DNA from: Mycobacterium sp. ELW1
Lineage (GTDB): Bacteria; Actinomycetota; Actinomycetes; Mycobacteriales; Mycobacteriaceae
DNA length: 64,000 bases
Direction of reading: 5' to 3'
NCBI RefSeq assembly: GCF_008329905.1
Contig: NZ_CP032155.1
Location: 3,348,001 to 3,412,000 of the forward strand
Both the position numbers and the translations under genes were made by a program. The notes under the pieces were generated by a model. It worked only from the letters and a program-made list of their open reading frames with translations. It had not been told where the DNA came from and made no database searches. Positions within the stretch are counted from its first letter, which is position 1. Each line of letters opens with the position of its first letter. Positions 34,100 to 43,598 of the stretch are shown here, in pieces.

Positions 34100-35241
34100 G
34101 TCGCCTCCACATCCACGGCGAGTCGGTAGCCGCGTTTGACGACGGTCTGCACCACCCTGGGTGCGGACAGTGCCGAACGCAGCCGCGCCATCGCGGTCTC
34201 GACCGCGTGGGTGTCGCCACCGCCGCCGGGCAACTCGGCGAGCAGTTCCTCGCGGGACACCACCAGACCGGGTGCCACCAGCAGCCGCCGCAACAGCGCC
34301 ATGCCGGCCGGCGGAAGCACCTTGAGCTCACCGTCCACCTCGACGCTGGCGCTGCGGACACTGATGCGGTGCCCTCCGGCACTGTATTGCTTTGCCAAGC
34401 AAGGCAATTCGTCGGTGATGAGCCGGGCCAGCGCGCCGAGGCGATAGCGCTGCGGAGAACGCGGCTCGATACCGAGGCGGGCCAGCGGGGTCGCCGTCAC
34501 CGGACCGACACAGAACACCGCGACGTTGTTGCGTAACGCGGTGATCAGACAGTCCAGTGCGCCAATGGCTTTCGCGCGCTCGAGCAGAGATGCGACGGCG
34601 GGCGCGCTGGTGAAGCTCACCGCGTCGACGTCGGAGTTGACGATCATGCCGATCAGCTGGTCGATGCGCCGGGTGTCCTCGGGCTGTTCCCAGCGATACA
34701 CCGGCACCTTCACCACCTGGGCACCGGCCCGGGTCAGTGCGTCGCAGATATCGGTGTCGGGCTCCCATTCGCTTGCCGCACCGTGCAACTGCACCGCGAT
34801 CCGCAGCTGATCCACCCCTTCGGACAGCAGGCGTTCCAGCACTTCGACCGAGGACTCCGACTCCGGGCTCCACTCCTCGCACAGCCCGGCCTGCCGCACA
34901 GCGCCCCGCGCCTTCGGCCCGCGGGCCAGGATGCGCGTCGACCCCAGTGCGGCGAGCAGCCCGTCGTGCACGTCCCAGCCGTGCGCGGCCTCCACCCAGC
35001 CGCGGAAACCGATCCCGGTGGTCACGACAACCAGATCGGGCGGCTCGGCGATGAGGTGCTCGGTCACCCGGTGCAGTTCGACGTCGTCGACCAGCGGCAC
35101 GATCCGGATCGTCGGGGCGTGCACGACCGCCGCGCCGCGCCGCTCCAGCAGCGTGATGAATTCCTCGGCCCGGCGCGCGGCGGTCACCCCGACGGTGAAA
35201 CCGGCCAGCGGGTCAGCGACTTCTGATCTCGACGAATCCAT
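34096..35241 (-). CDS. nnaR: HemD-like/winged-helix regulator of nitrate and nitrite assimilation
   Basis: 381 residues. Residues about 12-255 form a uroporphyrinogen-III synthase-like domain (GFTVGVTAARRAEEFITLLERRGA; SFTSAPAVASLLERA). Residues about 285-375 form an OmpR-type winged helix (PPAGMALLRRLLVAPGLVVSREELL ... VETAMARLRSAL ... VVKRGYRLAV). This fusion matches the mycobacterial NnaR (Rv0260c-like), which activates nitrate/nitrite genes together with GlnR. ATG 35241 is chosen over longer readings; it overlaps nirD by 29 bp. Confidence 0.88.
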   Translation of the reverse strand: MDSSRSEVADPLAGFTVGVTAARRAEEFITLLERRGAAVVHAPTIRIVPLVDDVELHRVTEHLIAEPPDLVVVTTGIGFRGWVEAAHGWDVHDGLLAALGSTRILARGPKARGAVRQAGLCEEWSPESESSVEVLERLLSEGVDQLRIAVQLHGAASEWEPDTDICDALTRAGAQVVKVPVYRWEQPEDTRRIDQLIGMIVNSDVDAVSFTSAPAVASLLERAKAIGALDCLITALRNNVAVFCVGPVTATPLARLGIEPRSPQRYRLGALARLITDELPCLAKQYSAGGHRISVRSASVEVDGELKVLPPAGMALLRRLLVAPGLVVSREELLAELPGGGGDTHAVETAMARLRSALSAPRVVQTVVKRGYRLAVDVEAT

Positions 35242-35578
35242 CGACCACCCTGACGTCGTAGACCGGCAGTGCGTGTGACTCGTCGTCGAGGCAGCGACCG
35301 TCGACCAGGGAGAACACCTGCTTGAGCAGCGGTGACGCCACCGTGGGCTCACCGCGCCGGTCCCCGACCAGACCGCGGGACATGACCGCGGCACGGCCGA
35401 ACGGGTCGATGTTGCCGACCGCGGCCAGCGTGCCGTCGGCCAGCAAGAACAACGCCGCCTGCGCACCGCCGGGCAGCAACACCGCGACGCCGCGCCCGGC
35501 GAGCAGCGCGCTGCGCGGGCACGCGGGCGTCCAGACATCGAGGTCGAGCCCCAGGCGGGTATCTGCAAGAACTGTCAT
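35213..35578 (-). CDS. nirD: Nitrite reductase (NADH) small subunit
   Basis: 121 residues, Rieske-like fold without the metal-ligand cysteine/histidine pairs, as usual for NirD. It pairs with NirB in the cytoplasmic assimilatory reduction of nitrite to ammonium. It ends with PVYDVRVVDGFVEIRSR. ATG 35578 is 4 bp after the present nirB stop and 48 bp after the stop nirB would have without its frameshift. Confidence 0.92.
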   Translation of the reverse strand: MTVLADTRLGLDLDVWTPACPRSALLAGRGVAVLLPGGAQAALFLLADGTLAAVGNIDPFGRAAVMSRGLVGDRRGEPTVASPLLKQVFSLVDGRCLDDESHALPVYDVRVVDGFVEIRSR

Positions 35579-35582
35579 GGTT

Positions 35583-38150
35583 TCAAGCCTCCAAGACCTT
35601 GATAGAGGGGTCGTGTTTCGCCGCTGTTACGCGCGGCTTTCCACCGCGTTGACGCTGCCGGGCATACCCAGCAGCAACGGCACCTTGCGCGGGCCGCTCT
35701 CGTCGAACGCGACCGTCGGGTCCGACTCGTCCGGGGGCATTGACGAACGACACGAAGCGAGCCAGTTTCTCCTGGTCGTTCAGGACGCCCGCCCACTCGT
35801 CGGAGTAGCCCTCAACGTGGCGCGACATCGCGTCGTCGAGGTCCGCGGCGATGCCCAACGAGTCGGAGCACACCACGTCCCGGATGTGATCAAGTCCACC
35901 TTCGATGGTCTCCTGCCAGACGGCGGTGCGCTGCAAGCGGTCGGCCGTGCGGATGTAGAACATGAGGTATCGGTCGATGTAGCGGACCAGGGAGTCGGAG
36001 TCGAGATCACCGGCCAGCAGTTGCGCATGCTTCGGGTTGGCCCCGCCGTTGCCGCCGACGTAGAGATTCCAGCCCTTCTCGGTGGCGATCACCCCGACAT
36101 CCTTGCCACGCGCCTCAGCACATTCGCGTTGGCAGCCCGACACCCCCATCTTGATCTTGTGCGGCGAACGCAATCCCCGGTACCGCAGTTCCAGCGCGAC
36201 AGCCATTGCGACCGAGTCCTGGACGCCGTAGCGGCACCAGGACGAGCCGACGCAACTCTTCACGGTGCGCAGCGATTTGCCGTAGGCGTGGCCGGATTCC
36301 ATCCCCGCGTCCACCAGCCGCTTCCAGATCTGCGGCAGCTGCTCGACGCGGGCACCGAACAGGTCGATCCGCTGGCCGCCGGTGATCTTGGTGTACAGCC
36401 CGAAATCCTGTGCCACCTGGGCGATCACCATCAGCTGCTCCGGTGTGACCTCACCGCCGGGCAGTCGCGGCACCACCGAGTACGTGCCGTTGCGCTGGAT
36501 GTTGGCCAGGAAATGGTCGTTGGTGTCCTGCAGTGCGGCCGTCTCGTCGTCGAGGATGTGGTCCGACGACGTGGATGCCAGGATCGATGCGACCACCGGC
36601 TTGCAGATGTCACAGCCGGTGCCGGTCCCGTGCTCGGCGATCAGCGTCGAGAAGGTCCGGATACCGGTGGACGCCACGATCTGGAACAGCTCCGCGCGGG
36701 ACTGCGGGAAGTGTTCGCACAGCGCCTTCGACATCGCGACACCCTGCGACTCGAGGAGCCGCTTGAGCATCGGGATGCAACTGCCGCAGGAGGTTCCGGC
36801 GGCGGTCGCACACTTGATCGCCGGGACGTCATGGGCGCCGTCCGCGATCGCGCCACAGATGCTGTGCTTGGACACCGCGTTGCACGAGCAGATCTGCGCG
36901 TCGTCGGGCAGTGCGCCGACCCCGACCTCGGCCCCGGCCGGCGAGATCAGCGTCGCCGGGTCGGCGGGAAGCGGACGGCCGACCAGTGGGCGCAGAGTCG
37001 AGTAGGCGCTCGCGTCGCCGACCAGTATGCCACCCAGCAGGGTCGAAACATCATCGGACACTACGAGTTTGGCGTAGGTCTGGTTGACGGCGTCGTTGAG
37101 GACGACCTCCAGCGCGCCCGGTGTACTGGCGTGCGCATCGCCGAAGCTCGCAACGTCGACACCGAGCAGTTTGAGTTTGGTGGACAGGTCGGCACCCGGG
37201 AACTCGGCGGTGCCGCCGACCAGCCGGTCGGCCACCACCTCGGCCATCGTGTAGCCGGGCGCGACCAGCCCGTAGCAGCGGCCTTCGACCGCGGCCACCT
37301 CACCGATCGCATACACCCGGGGATCGCCGGTGGCGCAACTGATGTCGGTCAGCACTCCGCCACGCTCGGCGAGCGGCAGACCACAGTCACGGGCCAGCTC
37401 GTCACGTGGGCGCACGCCGGCGGAGAAGACCAGCACCGCGGCGTCGAGCTGTTCACCGTTGGACAGTGACACCGTGATGCCGTCACCGTTGTCGACGATG
37501 TCGGTGGACGCCACATCGGTGTGCACGACGATGCCGAGCTCGGTGATCAGCCGGTTCAGAAGTGCACCGCCACCGTCGTCGACCTGAATGGGCATCAGTC
37601 GCGGGGACCGTTCCAGCACATGCGGAGTCAGCCCCAGCATGCGCAGCGCGTTGGCCGCTTCCAGCCCCAGCAGGCCGCCGCCGACCACGATGCCGGTCGC
37701 CCCGGGGCTGGTCGCCGAGGCCGCCGCGCGGATAGCGTCGAGGTCTTCCAGCGTTCGGTAGACAAAGCACCGGTCCAGATCGCTGCCGGGGATCGGCGGC
37801 ACGAAGGGGTACGAGCCGGTGGCCAACACCACCGCGTCGTAGCCGATGCGCTCCCCCGTCGAGGTGACGACCTCGCGGGCGTCCCGGTCGATCGCGGCGG
37901 CCGGTTGCCCGACTCGCAGATCGACCAATGTGTCTCCGGCGTAATCATTTCCAGACAGCGCCAGACTGGCGCGGTCCCATCCGTCGATGTAGGAGGACAA
38001 CCCGACCCGGTCATAGGCCGCGGTGGGTTCCTCGCAGAGCACCACCACCCGCCAGCTTCCATCGCGGTCGCGATCTCGCAGTGCTTCGACGAACCGGTGG
38101 CCGACCATTCCGTGACCGATGACCACGACGGTCCGGTGTGCGGCGGTCAT
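35583..38150 (-). CDS. nirB: Nitrite reductase (NADH) large subunit, frameshifted near the 3' end
   Basis: 855 residues as read. FAD/NAD-binding domains (VVVIGHGMVGHRFVEAL; IVVGGGLLGLEAANALR), a BFD-like [2Fe-2S] region (ICSCNAVSKHSICG, SCGSCIPMLKRLL) and the siroheme/[4Fe-4S] site (SCVGSSWC, GCQREC) are intact. After FVSFVNAP the reading turns into an Arg-rich, unrelated tail. Removing one G from the GGGGG run at 35733-35737 instead gives DESDPTVAFDESGPRKVPLLLGMP... ending at 35627, 840 residues. The catalytic part is unaffected, so function may survive. ATG 38150 overlaps the narK stop. Confidence 0.93.
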   Translation of the reverse strand: MTAAHRTVVVIGHGMVGHRFVEALRDRDRDGSWRVVVLCEEPTAAYDRVGLSSYIDGWDRASLALSGNDYAGDTLVDLRVGQPAAAIDRDAREVVTSTGERIGYDAVVLATGSYPFVPPIPGSDLDRCFVYRTLEDLDAIRAAASATSPGATGIVVGGGLLGLEAANALRMLGLTPHVLERSPRLMPIQVDDGGGALLNRLITELGIVVHTDVASTDIVDNGDGITVSLSNGEQLDAAVLVFSAGVRPRDELARDCGLPLAERGGVLTDISCATGDPRVYAIGEVAAVEGRCYGLVAPGYTMAEVVADRLVGGTAEFPGADLSTKLKLLGVDVASFGDAHASTPGALEVVLNDAVNQTYAKLVVSDDVSTLLGGILVGDASAYSTLRPLVGRPLPADPATLISPAGAEVGVGALPDDAQICSCNAVSKHSICGAIADGAHDVPAIKCATAAGTSCGSCIPMLKRLLESQGVAMSKALCEHFPQSRAELFQIVASTGIRTFSTLIAEHGTGTGCDICKPVVASILASTSSDHILDDETAALQDTNDHFLANIQRNGTYSVVPRLPGGEVTPEQLMVIAQVAQDFGLYTKITGGQRIDLFGARVEQLPQIWKRLVDAGMESGHAYGKSLRTVKSCVGSSWCRYGVQDSVAMAVALELRYRGLRSPHKIKMGVSGCQRECAEARGKDVGVIATEKGWNLYVGGNGGANPKHAQLLAGDLDSDSLVRYIDRYLMFYIRTADRLQRTAVWQETIEGGLDHIRDVVCSDSLGIAADLDDAMSRHVEGYSDEWAGVLNDQEKLARFVSFVNAPGRVGPDGRVRRERPAQGAVAAGYARQRQRGGKPRVTAAKHDPSIKVLEA

Positions 38151-39601
38151 GCGGCGGCTGCTGCGCTGTCGACCGCGGGGGTGCCGGTGGCGATGGCGGT
38201 AGCCGTCTTGGGCCTGCGCACGTAGGCGGCCCAGGTGATGACCGCGCACAACACGTAGAAGCCGAGGAACACCCAGAAGGCCATGGTGGCGGATTTCGCC
38301 GGCGACAGGTACGACGCTCGCAGTGCGATGTTGACGCCGACTCCGCCGAGGGCTCCGATCGCGCCGGCGATCCCGATCAGCGCTCCCGACATCCGCAGCG
38401 ACCAGGCGCTGCGTTCCGGCGCGCTGAGCCGGTCCATGCCACGGGACTTGGCCTCGAAGATCGACGGGATCATCTTGTAGGTGGAGCCATTTCCCATGCC
38501 GGACAGGATGAACAGCGCGATGAATCCGGCGATGAACGCGGCCATCGTGGCGCCCGTCGCGGGGCCGGGGGTGGCGTCGTCGATCTCACCGGCGGCGACC
38601 AGCCAGCCGGCGGCGGCGATCATGGCGAAGAACGTGTAGAGCGTGACCTTGCCGCCACCGAAGCGATCCGACAACCAGCCGCCGACCGGACGCGACAGGG
38701 AGCCGAGAACCGGTCCGATGAAGGCGATCTGGGCCGCGTGCAGGGACGCCTGCGCTGTCATCGCCGGGGTGACGGGTCCGCCGTGTGACAGTCCGGCCAG
38801 GAAGTTGATCTGCAGCACCTGCCCGAAGGCGAACCCGAATCCGATGAATGATCCGAAGGTGCCGATGTAGAGCAGTGAGATCAGCCACGAATCACGATGC
38901 GCCAAAACCTCGATCATCGACCGCGCGTCCGTGCGCTGGTTGGTGAGGTTGTTCATGAACATCGACGCACCCACCGCGGCCAGTGCGACCAACACCAGGT
39001 AGGCCGCGCAGACCAGGTGCGGTGACCGGTTGCCGACAGTCGCGATGACCAGCAGCCCGATGATCTGGATGACGGCGACGCCGATGTTGCCGCCACCCGC
39101 GTTGAGGCCGAGCGCCCAGCCCTTGTACCGCTGCGGATAGAACGCGTTGATGTTGGTCATCGAGGAGGCGAAGTTGCCACCGCCGAGTCCGGCGAAGGCG
39201 GCCACGATCAGGAACGTGGTGTACGAGGTGCCCGGATGCGCCATGAAGTACAGCGTCAGCAGAGTCGGCACCAACAACGCCACGGCCGAGAACATCGTCC
39301 AGTTACGACCGCCGAAGCGGGCGGTGGCGAACGTGTAGGGAATCCGAAGCACGGCGCCGACCAGGGTGGGCACGGCCACCAGGAAGAACTTGCCTGCGGC
39401 GTCGATGTGGTAGACGTTCTGCGGCATGAACAGCACCATCACCGACCAGATGGACCACACCGAGAATCCGACGTGTTCGGCGAAGATCGACCAAATCAGG
39501 TTGCGGCGTGCGATTTTCGAGCCGCCGGCATTCCAGGCTTCGACGTCCTCGGCGTCCCAGTCGTCGATGTCGTAACCGCTGCGGGTAGGTGAAGTCTGCA
39601 T
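38147..39601 (-). CDS. narK: Nitrate/nitrite MFS transporter
   Basis: 484 residues, twelve-helix major facilitator of the NarK/NNP group. The hallmark Gly/Asn-rich segments are present: AGLGGGNFASSMTNINAFYP and a second ILSGMGNGSTYKMIPSIF. It imports nitrate and/or exports nitrite. The start is ATG 39601; the frame upstream has no better start. It overlaps nirB as ATGA and lies 95 bp after the nitrate reductase gene. Confidence 0.94.
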   Translation of the reverse strand: MQTSPTRSGYDIDDWDAEDVEAWNAGGSKIARRNLIWSIFAEHVGFSVWSIWSVMVLFMPQNVYHIDAAGKFFLVAVPTLVGAVLRIPYTFATARFGGRNWTMFSAVALLVPTLLTLYFMAHPGTSYTTFLIVAAFAGLGGGNFASSMTNINAFYPQRYKGWALGLNAGGGNIGVAVIQIIGLLVIATVGNRSPHLVCAAYLVLVALAAVGASMFMNNLTNQRTDARSMIEVLAHRDSWLISLLYIGTFGSFIGFGFAFGQVLQINFLAGLSHGGPVTPAMTAQASLHAAQIAFIGPVLGSLSRPVGGWLSDRFGGGKVTLYTFFAMIAAAGWLVAAGEIDDATPGPATGATMAAFIAGFIALFILSGMGNGSTYKMIPSIFEAKSRGMDRLSAPERSAWSLRMSGALIGIAGAIGALGGVGVNIALRASYLSPAKSATMAFWVFLGFYVLCAVITWAAYVRRPKTATAIATGTPAVDSAAAAA

Positions 39602-39696
39602 GCGCTCACGGTAGGAATTCTTTGTTGCGCCTTCGCACCTGCGCGGTGATCCTGGTGTCACAACTCGCTCACTTTCCGGGCGGGGCCGCGGTGAGG
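39602..39696. other. narK upstream region
   Basis: 95 bp between the nitrate reductase stop and narK. It contains a GTGA-N8-TCAC dyad (about 39647-39662). I cannot recognise a clear GlnR box or -10. A separate narK-nirBD promoter here is plausible but unproven. Confidence 0.3.
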
Positions 39697-42600
39697 TCAG
39701 TACACGTCGCGCAGATAGCGCTTGGTGGCGACGAGTTCGCGCTTGTAATTGTGGGCGGCTGCGGGACTGAGACGCCCGTGCGTGGCGATGATCGTGCTCA
39801 GCGCGGCGTCCACTCCGGTGGCCATGCCGTTGGCGTCGCCGCACACGTACAGGTGTGCACCGTCTTGCAGCCAGCCCCACAGCAGCGCACCGTTGTCGAT
39901 CATCTTGTTCTGCACATAGATTCGCTTGGCTTGGTCACGGGAGAACGCGAGGTCGAGCCGGCTGAGGAAGCCGTCTTCGACCATGCCGGTCAGGTCGTCG
40001 GAGAAGTAGAAGTTCTCAGCTCGGTGCTGATCGCCGAAGAACAACCAGTTGCGTCCGGTATGGCCGAGCGCGCGGCGCTCCTGCAGGAACCCGCGGAACG
40101 GCGCGATACCGGTGCCGGCACCGATCATCACGATCGGGGCGCAACGGTCTTGCGGCGGACGGAAATGCGGGGAACGCTGCAGAAAGATCGGAGTGGCGGC
40201 GTCCGCCGCCCGGTCGGCCAGGTAGGTCGAACACACTCCCCCGCGCCGGGCGCCGTCCGGTCCGTCGTAGCGCACCACCGACACGGTGAGCTGCACCTCG
40301 TGGGGACTGATGAGCGGGCTGGAGGAGATGGAGTAGAACCGCGGCGCCAACCGCACCAGGGCATCCTGCCACTGCTGGGCGTCAGCCCGAACACCGAAGG
40401 CGCGGATGACGTCAATTCCATTGCGCCCCAGTCGCCATGACTCCAAGTCGGCCAGCGCCGCGCGAAGATGCTTGACCACCGCCTTGTCGGTCGCGGCGTC
40501 GGCGAGAAACGTCACCAGGTTCGGGGTCAGCCGGCAGATGTCGTAGCTGGTCGTCAGCGCCTCCCGCAGTGAGCACTGCACCCCGTCGACCTCGACGACC
40601 TCGTGACCGGACAAGCCGGTGACGGAGAGCCATTCCGCCACGTCATCGTCATCGTTGATGGGCATCACTCCCAGCGAGTCGCCGACCGAGTAGCCGACGT
40701 CGTGCTCGGAGATGTCGAAACCGAACTCCCGCACCTCCTTGGCTGCCGAGCGGGGCGTGAGCCGAACGTTCCGGCTGAGCTTCGCATGGATGGGATTGGC
40801 GCGGGTGAACCGCTTCGGTGTCGAGACCGTCGGGATGGACAGCACCGCAGCAGGATTGACAAGCGTGACGATTCGCCGGAGCCAGGCCTCGACAGAGTCC
40901 CCGTCATGAATCTCGGTGTCCTGGCGGTCGAGAAGCCGGCGGCCACCGAGTTCGGCCAGCCGGGCGTCCAGCGCGCGAGCGTGTCCGCAGAACTGGCCGT
41001 AGGAGCGGTCGCCGATGCCCAGAACGGCGAATTCCAGCCCGTCCAGAGCGGGGGCATCCGGTGAGCGGAGCTTCTCCCAGAACTCGGCACCGTTGTCCGG
41101 CGGGCCGCCGTCACCGAAGGTGCTCGTCACGACGAACACATTCCGGACACCGGCCAGCCGAGCGGGGTCGATATCGGTCATCGCCGCTGATTCAGCGTCA
41201 ATGCCCTGTGCCGCAAACTGATCCACCAGCCGAATGGCGAGGTCCTCGGCATTGCCGGTCTGCGAGGCCCACAGCACCACCGGACCGGCGCCCGCCAGTC
41301 GCGTTCGGTCAGGCTGCACCTGCACCGGGGGCGCTCCGACCGGGTGTAACCGCACCGCGCACACCTTCAGTTCCGGCTGCAACGACTGCGGATCGACCGC
41401 GTCGTTGGTCACCGCGTTGACCGTCAGATCGTCGCCGTGTTCGTCGTTCCAGTGGAACGGCGCGAAGCAGTTTCCCGGCCGCACCCGATCGGTGACGACG
41501 GCGGGCAGCACCGCGCGGCCGCGCCTCGACGAGACCTCCACGAGTTGGCCGTCGAGAATGGCGAGAGCGGCGGCGTCGGTGGGATGGATTTCGACGAAGG
41601 GGCCGTTGTCGAGTCGGGTGAGCTTGTCCACCCGGCCGGTCTTGGTCATGGTGTGCCACTGGTGTGGCAGCCGACCGGTGTTGAGCAGCAACGGGAATGC
41701 ATCGTCGGGGCACTCGTGCGGTTCCACGTGCGGCCGGGCGTGGAAGACGGCACGGCCGGACGGAGTGGCGAAGCTCAGCATTCCGTCGGCGAGGTAGCGG
41801 ATCGGGTGCCGGTCGTCGGTGTCGCCGGGCGGGCACGGCCATTGCACCGGAGTTTCCCGCAGCCGCTGATAGCTGACGCCCCGGATGTCGTAGCCGGTCT
41901 GGGGATTGGCGAAGCCGCGGATCTCGTCGAAGATCTCTTCACTGGACTGGTAGTCGAAGTGCGCACCGAAGCCCATCGCAGTCGCGACCTGGCAGATCAG
42001 CTGCCAGTCGGGCCTGGCCTGGCCCACCGGCGAGACACATTGCCGGACCAGGGTGAGGTTGCGTTCGGAGTTGACCATGACGGCGTCGGACTCCGCCCAC
42101 AACGCCGCGGGCAACACCACGTCGGCGAAGCGGTTGGTCGCGGTGTCGGCGTAGGCATCCTGGGTGACCACGAGTTCGGCGGCCCGCAGACCGTCGATCA
42201 CGGCGGCGCGGTTGGGGACGCTGGCCACCGGGTTGGTGCAGATGATCCAGCAGGCCTTGATGTCGCCGGCTGCCATCCGCTCGAACATGTCGATGGTCCC
42301 GCGGTTCACCTCGGTGCGGATCGTCGCCGGCTCCAGACCCCACATCGCCTCGACGAATGATCGGTCCTCCGCGGAGGCCACCGAGCGCTGGCCGGGCAGT
42401 CCCGGCCCCATGTAGCCCATTTCGCGGCCGCCCATCGCATTGGGCTGACCGGTGAGCGACAGCGGACCGCTGCCGGGGCGGCAGATCGCGCCGGTGGCCA
42501 GGTGCAGGTTGCAGATCGCGTTGGTGTTCCAAGTGCCGTGGGTGCTCTGGTTGAGCCCCATGGTCCACAGCGACATCCACTCGCCGGCTTCGGCGATCAT

Positions 42601-43497
42601 CGTTGCCGCACAACGGATGTCGGCCTCGGACAGGCCGGTGAGCTCGGCGACCCGGGCCGGCGGATAGTCGGCCAGGAAGTCGGGCATCGCCGCCCAGCCC
42701 TCGGTGTGCGCGGCGATGAAATCGCGGTCGATGTCGCCGGAATCCACCAGCAGATGCAGCAACCCGTTGAGCAACGCCAGGTCGGTGCCGGGCCGGATCT
42801 GAAGGAAGAGGTCGGCCTTGTCCGCGGTGGCGGTGCGCCGCGGGTCGACGACGATCAGTTTGGCCCCGGCCCGCAGGCGATCGGCCATCCGCAGGAACAG
42901 AATCGGGTGACAGTCGGCCATGTTGGCGCCGATGACGAAAAACAGATCAGCACAGTCGATGTCGGCGTAGGAGCCGGGCGGCCCGTCGGCTCCGAGCGAT
43001 TGCTTGTACCCGGTGGCCGCGCTGGCCATGCACAACCGGGAGTTGGACTCGATGTTGACCGTACGGATGAAACCCTTGGCGAGTTTGGTGGCGAGGTACT
43101 GCGCCTCGAGTGACATCTGGCCGGAGACGTAGAGGGCGATCGAGTCCGGCCCGTGCCGCTCGACGATGTCAGCGAGTCGGGTGCCGACGATCGCAGCGGC
43201 ATCGTCGACGGAGGCAGCTTCGAATTCCTCGCCCCGGGCGGGCCGGATCAGGGCACTCATCGCGCGGCCGTCGCCACTGGCCATCAACTCGGCGTGTGTG
43301 GCCCCCTTGGTGCACAAGCGACCCGAGTTGGTGGGGTGAAGCCGGTCACCGACAACACTGGCGATGACCGGACCTCCAGGGCCGGGTGTGGTGCGCACCT
43401 CGATGCCACATCCGACGCCGCAGTACGAGCAGGCGGTGCGGATGTGGTCGGCGCAATCTCTCCCGACAGCCACGGCGCAACAGTGCCCGGCGGACAT
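39697..43497 (-). CDS. narB: Assimilatory nitrate reductase fused to a CysJ-like diflavin reductase
   Basis: 1266 residues. The N-terminal molybdopterin oxidoreductase (1 to about 730) has a [4Fe-4S] motif C23-x2-C26-x3-C30 and C62 (TACSYCGVGC, LCTKG) and the guanylate-binding segments of NarB/NasA enzymes. A flavodoxin domain (about 738-880, LWASQTGNAEDL), an FAD domain (about 925-1110, RFYSISSS) and an NADP domain (GAGTGIAPFRGF; ends KRYLRDVY) follow. It is thus a self-sufficient NADPH nitrate reductase, the kind called NasN in M. smegmatis. Start ATG 43497. Confidence 0.92.
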   Translation of the reverse strand: MSAGHCCAVAVGRDCADHIRTACSYCGVGCGIEVRTTPGPGGPVIASVVGDRLHPTNSGRLCTKGATHAELMASGDGRAMSALIRPARGEEFEAASVDDAAAIVGTRLADIVERHGPDSIALYVSGQMSLEAQYLATKLAKGFIRTVNIESNSRLCMASAATGYKQSLGADGPPGSYADIDCADLFFVIGANMADCHPILFLRMADRLRAGAKLIVVDPRRTATADKADLFLQIRPGTDLALLNGLLHLLVDSGDIDRDFIAAHTEGWAAMPDFLADYPPARVAELTGLSEADIRCAATMIAEAGEWMSLWTMGLNQSTHGTWNTNAICNLHLATGAICRPGSGPLSLTGQPNAMGGREMGYMGPGLPGQRSVASAEDRSFVEAMWGLEPATIRTEVNRGTIDMFERMAAGDIKACWIICTNPVASVPNRAAVIDGLRAAELVVTQDAYADTATNRFADVVLPAALWAESDAVMVNSERNLTLVRQCVSPVGQARPDWQLICQVATAMGFGAHFDYQSSEEIFDEIRGFANPQTGYDIRGVSYQRLRETPVQWPCPPGDTDDRHPIRYLADGMLSFATPSGRAVFHARPHVEPHECPDDAFPLLLNTGRLPHQWHTMTKTGRVDKLTRLDNGPFVEIHPTDAAALAILDGQLVEVSSRRGRAVLPAVVTDRVRPGNCFAPFHWNDEHGDDLTVNAVTNDAVDPQSLQPELKVCAVRLHPVGAPPVQVQPDRTRLAGAGPVVLWASQTGNAEDLAIRLVDQFAAQGIDAESAAMTDIDPARLAGVRNVFVVTSTFGDGGPPDNGAEFWEKLRSPDAPALDGLEFAVLGIGDRSYGQFCGHARALDARLAELGGRRLLDRQDTEIHDGDSVEAWLRRIVTLVNPAAVLSIPTVSTPKRFTRANPIHAKLSRNVRLTPRSAAKEVREFGFDISEHDVGYSVGDSLGVMPINDDDDVAEWLSVTGLSGHEVVEVDGVQCSLREALTTSYDICRLTPNLVTFLADAATDKAVVKHLRAALADLESWRLGRNGIDVIRAFGVRADAQQWQDALVRLAPRFYSISSSPLISPHEVQLTVSVVRYDGPDGARRGGVCSTYLADRAADAATPIFLQRSPHFRPPQDRCAPIVMIGAGTGIAPFRGFLQERRALGHTGRNWLFFGDQHRAENFYFSDDLTGMVEDGFLSRLDLAFSRDQAKRIYVQNKMIDNGALLWGWLQDGAHLYVCGDANGMATGVDAALSTIIATHGRLSPAAAHNYKRELVATKRYLRDVY

Positions 43498-43518
43498 TAC
43501 GGGAGGCGCCGAGGCGCG

Positions 43519-43533
43519 TTATCGCGACGATAA
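43519..43533. promoter_or_regulatory. Palindrome upstream of the nitrate reductase gene
   Basis: TTATCG-CGA-CGATAA, a perfect 6+3+6 inverted repeat, 22 bp before the ATG at 43497. It could be an operator (for example for NnaR) rather than a terminator, having no T-run. No matching copy was seen before narK. Confidence 0.4.
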
Positions 43534-43581
43534 ACCGCGCTCACATCGCCGGCGACGCTGGTGTGAGAACTTGCCCGGCGA

Positions 43582-43598
43582 TGTAACACTTGTCAACA
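43582..43598. promoter_or_regulatory. TetR operator site A
   Basis: TGTAACA-CTT-GTCAACA, an imperfect 17-bp palindrome ending on the first base of the TetR ATG. The right half GTCAACA is repeated exactly at sites B and C before the MFS gene, which implies autoregulation by the TetR protein. Confidence 0.6.

Noticed and set aside
35322..37469. A 715-codon open frame antisense to nirB and nirD
   Set aside because: Shadow of nirB with no recognisable motif.
39647..39662. A CRP-type site before narK (GTGA...TCAC)
   Set aside because: The spacer is eight bases between GTGA and TCAC instead of six.
39602..39696. A GlnR box before narK
   Set aside because: GTCAC and CTCAC at the right distance exist near 39657, but the second half does not fit GNAAC. 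Support is too weak to list.
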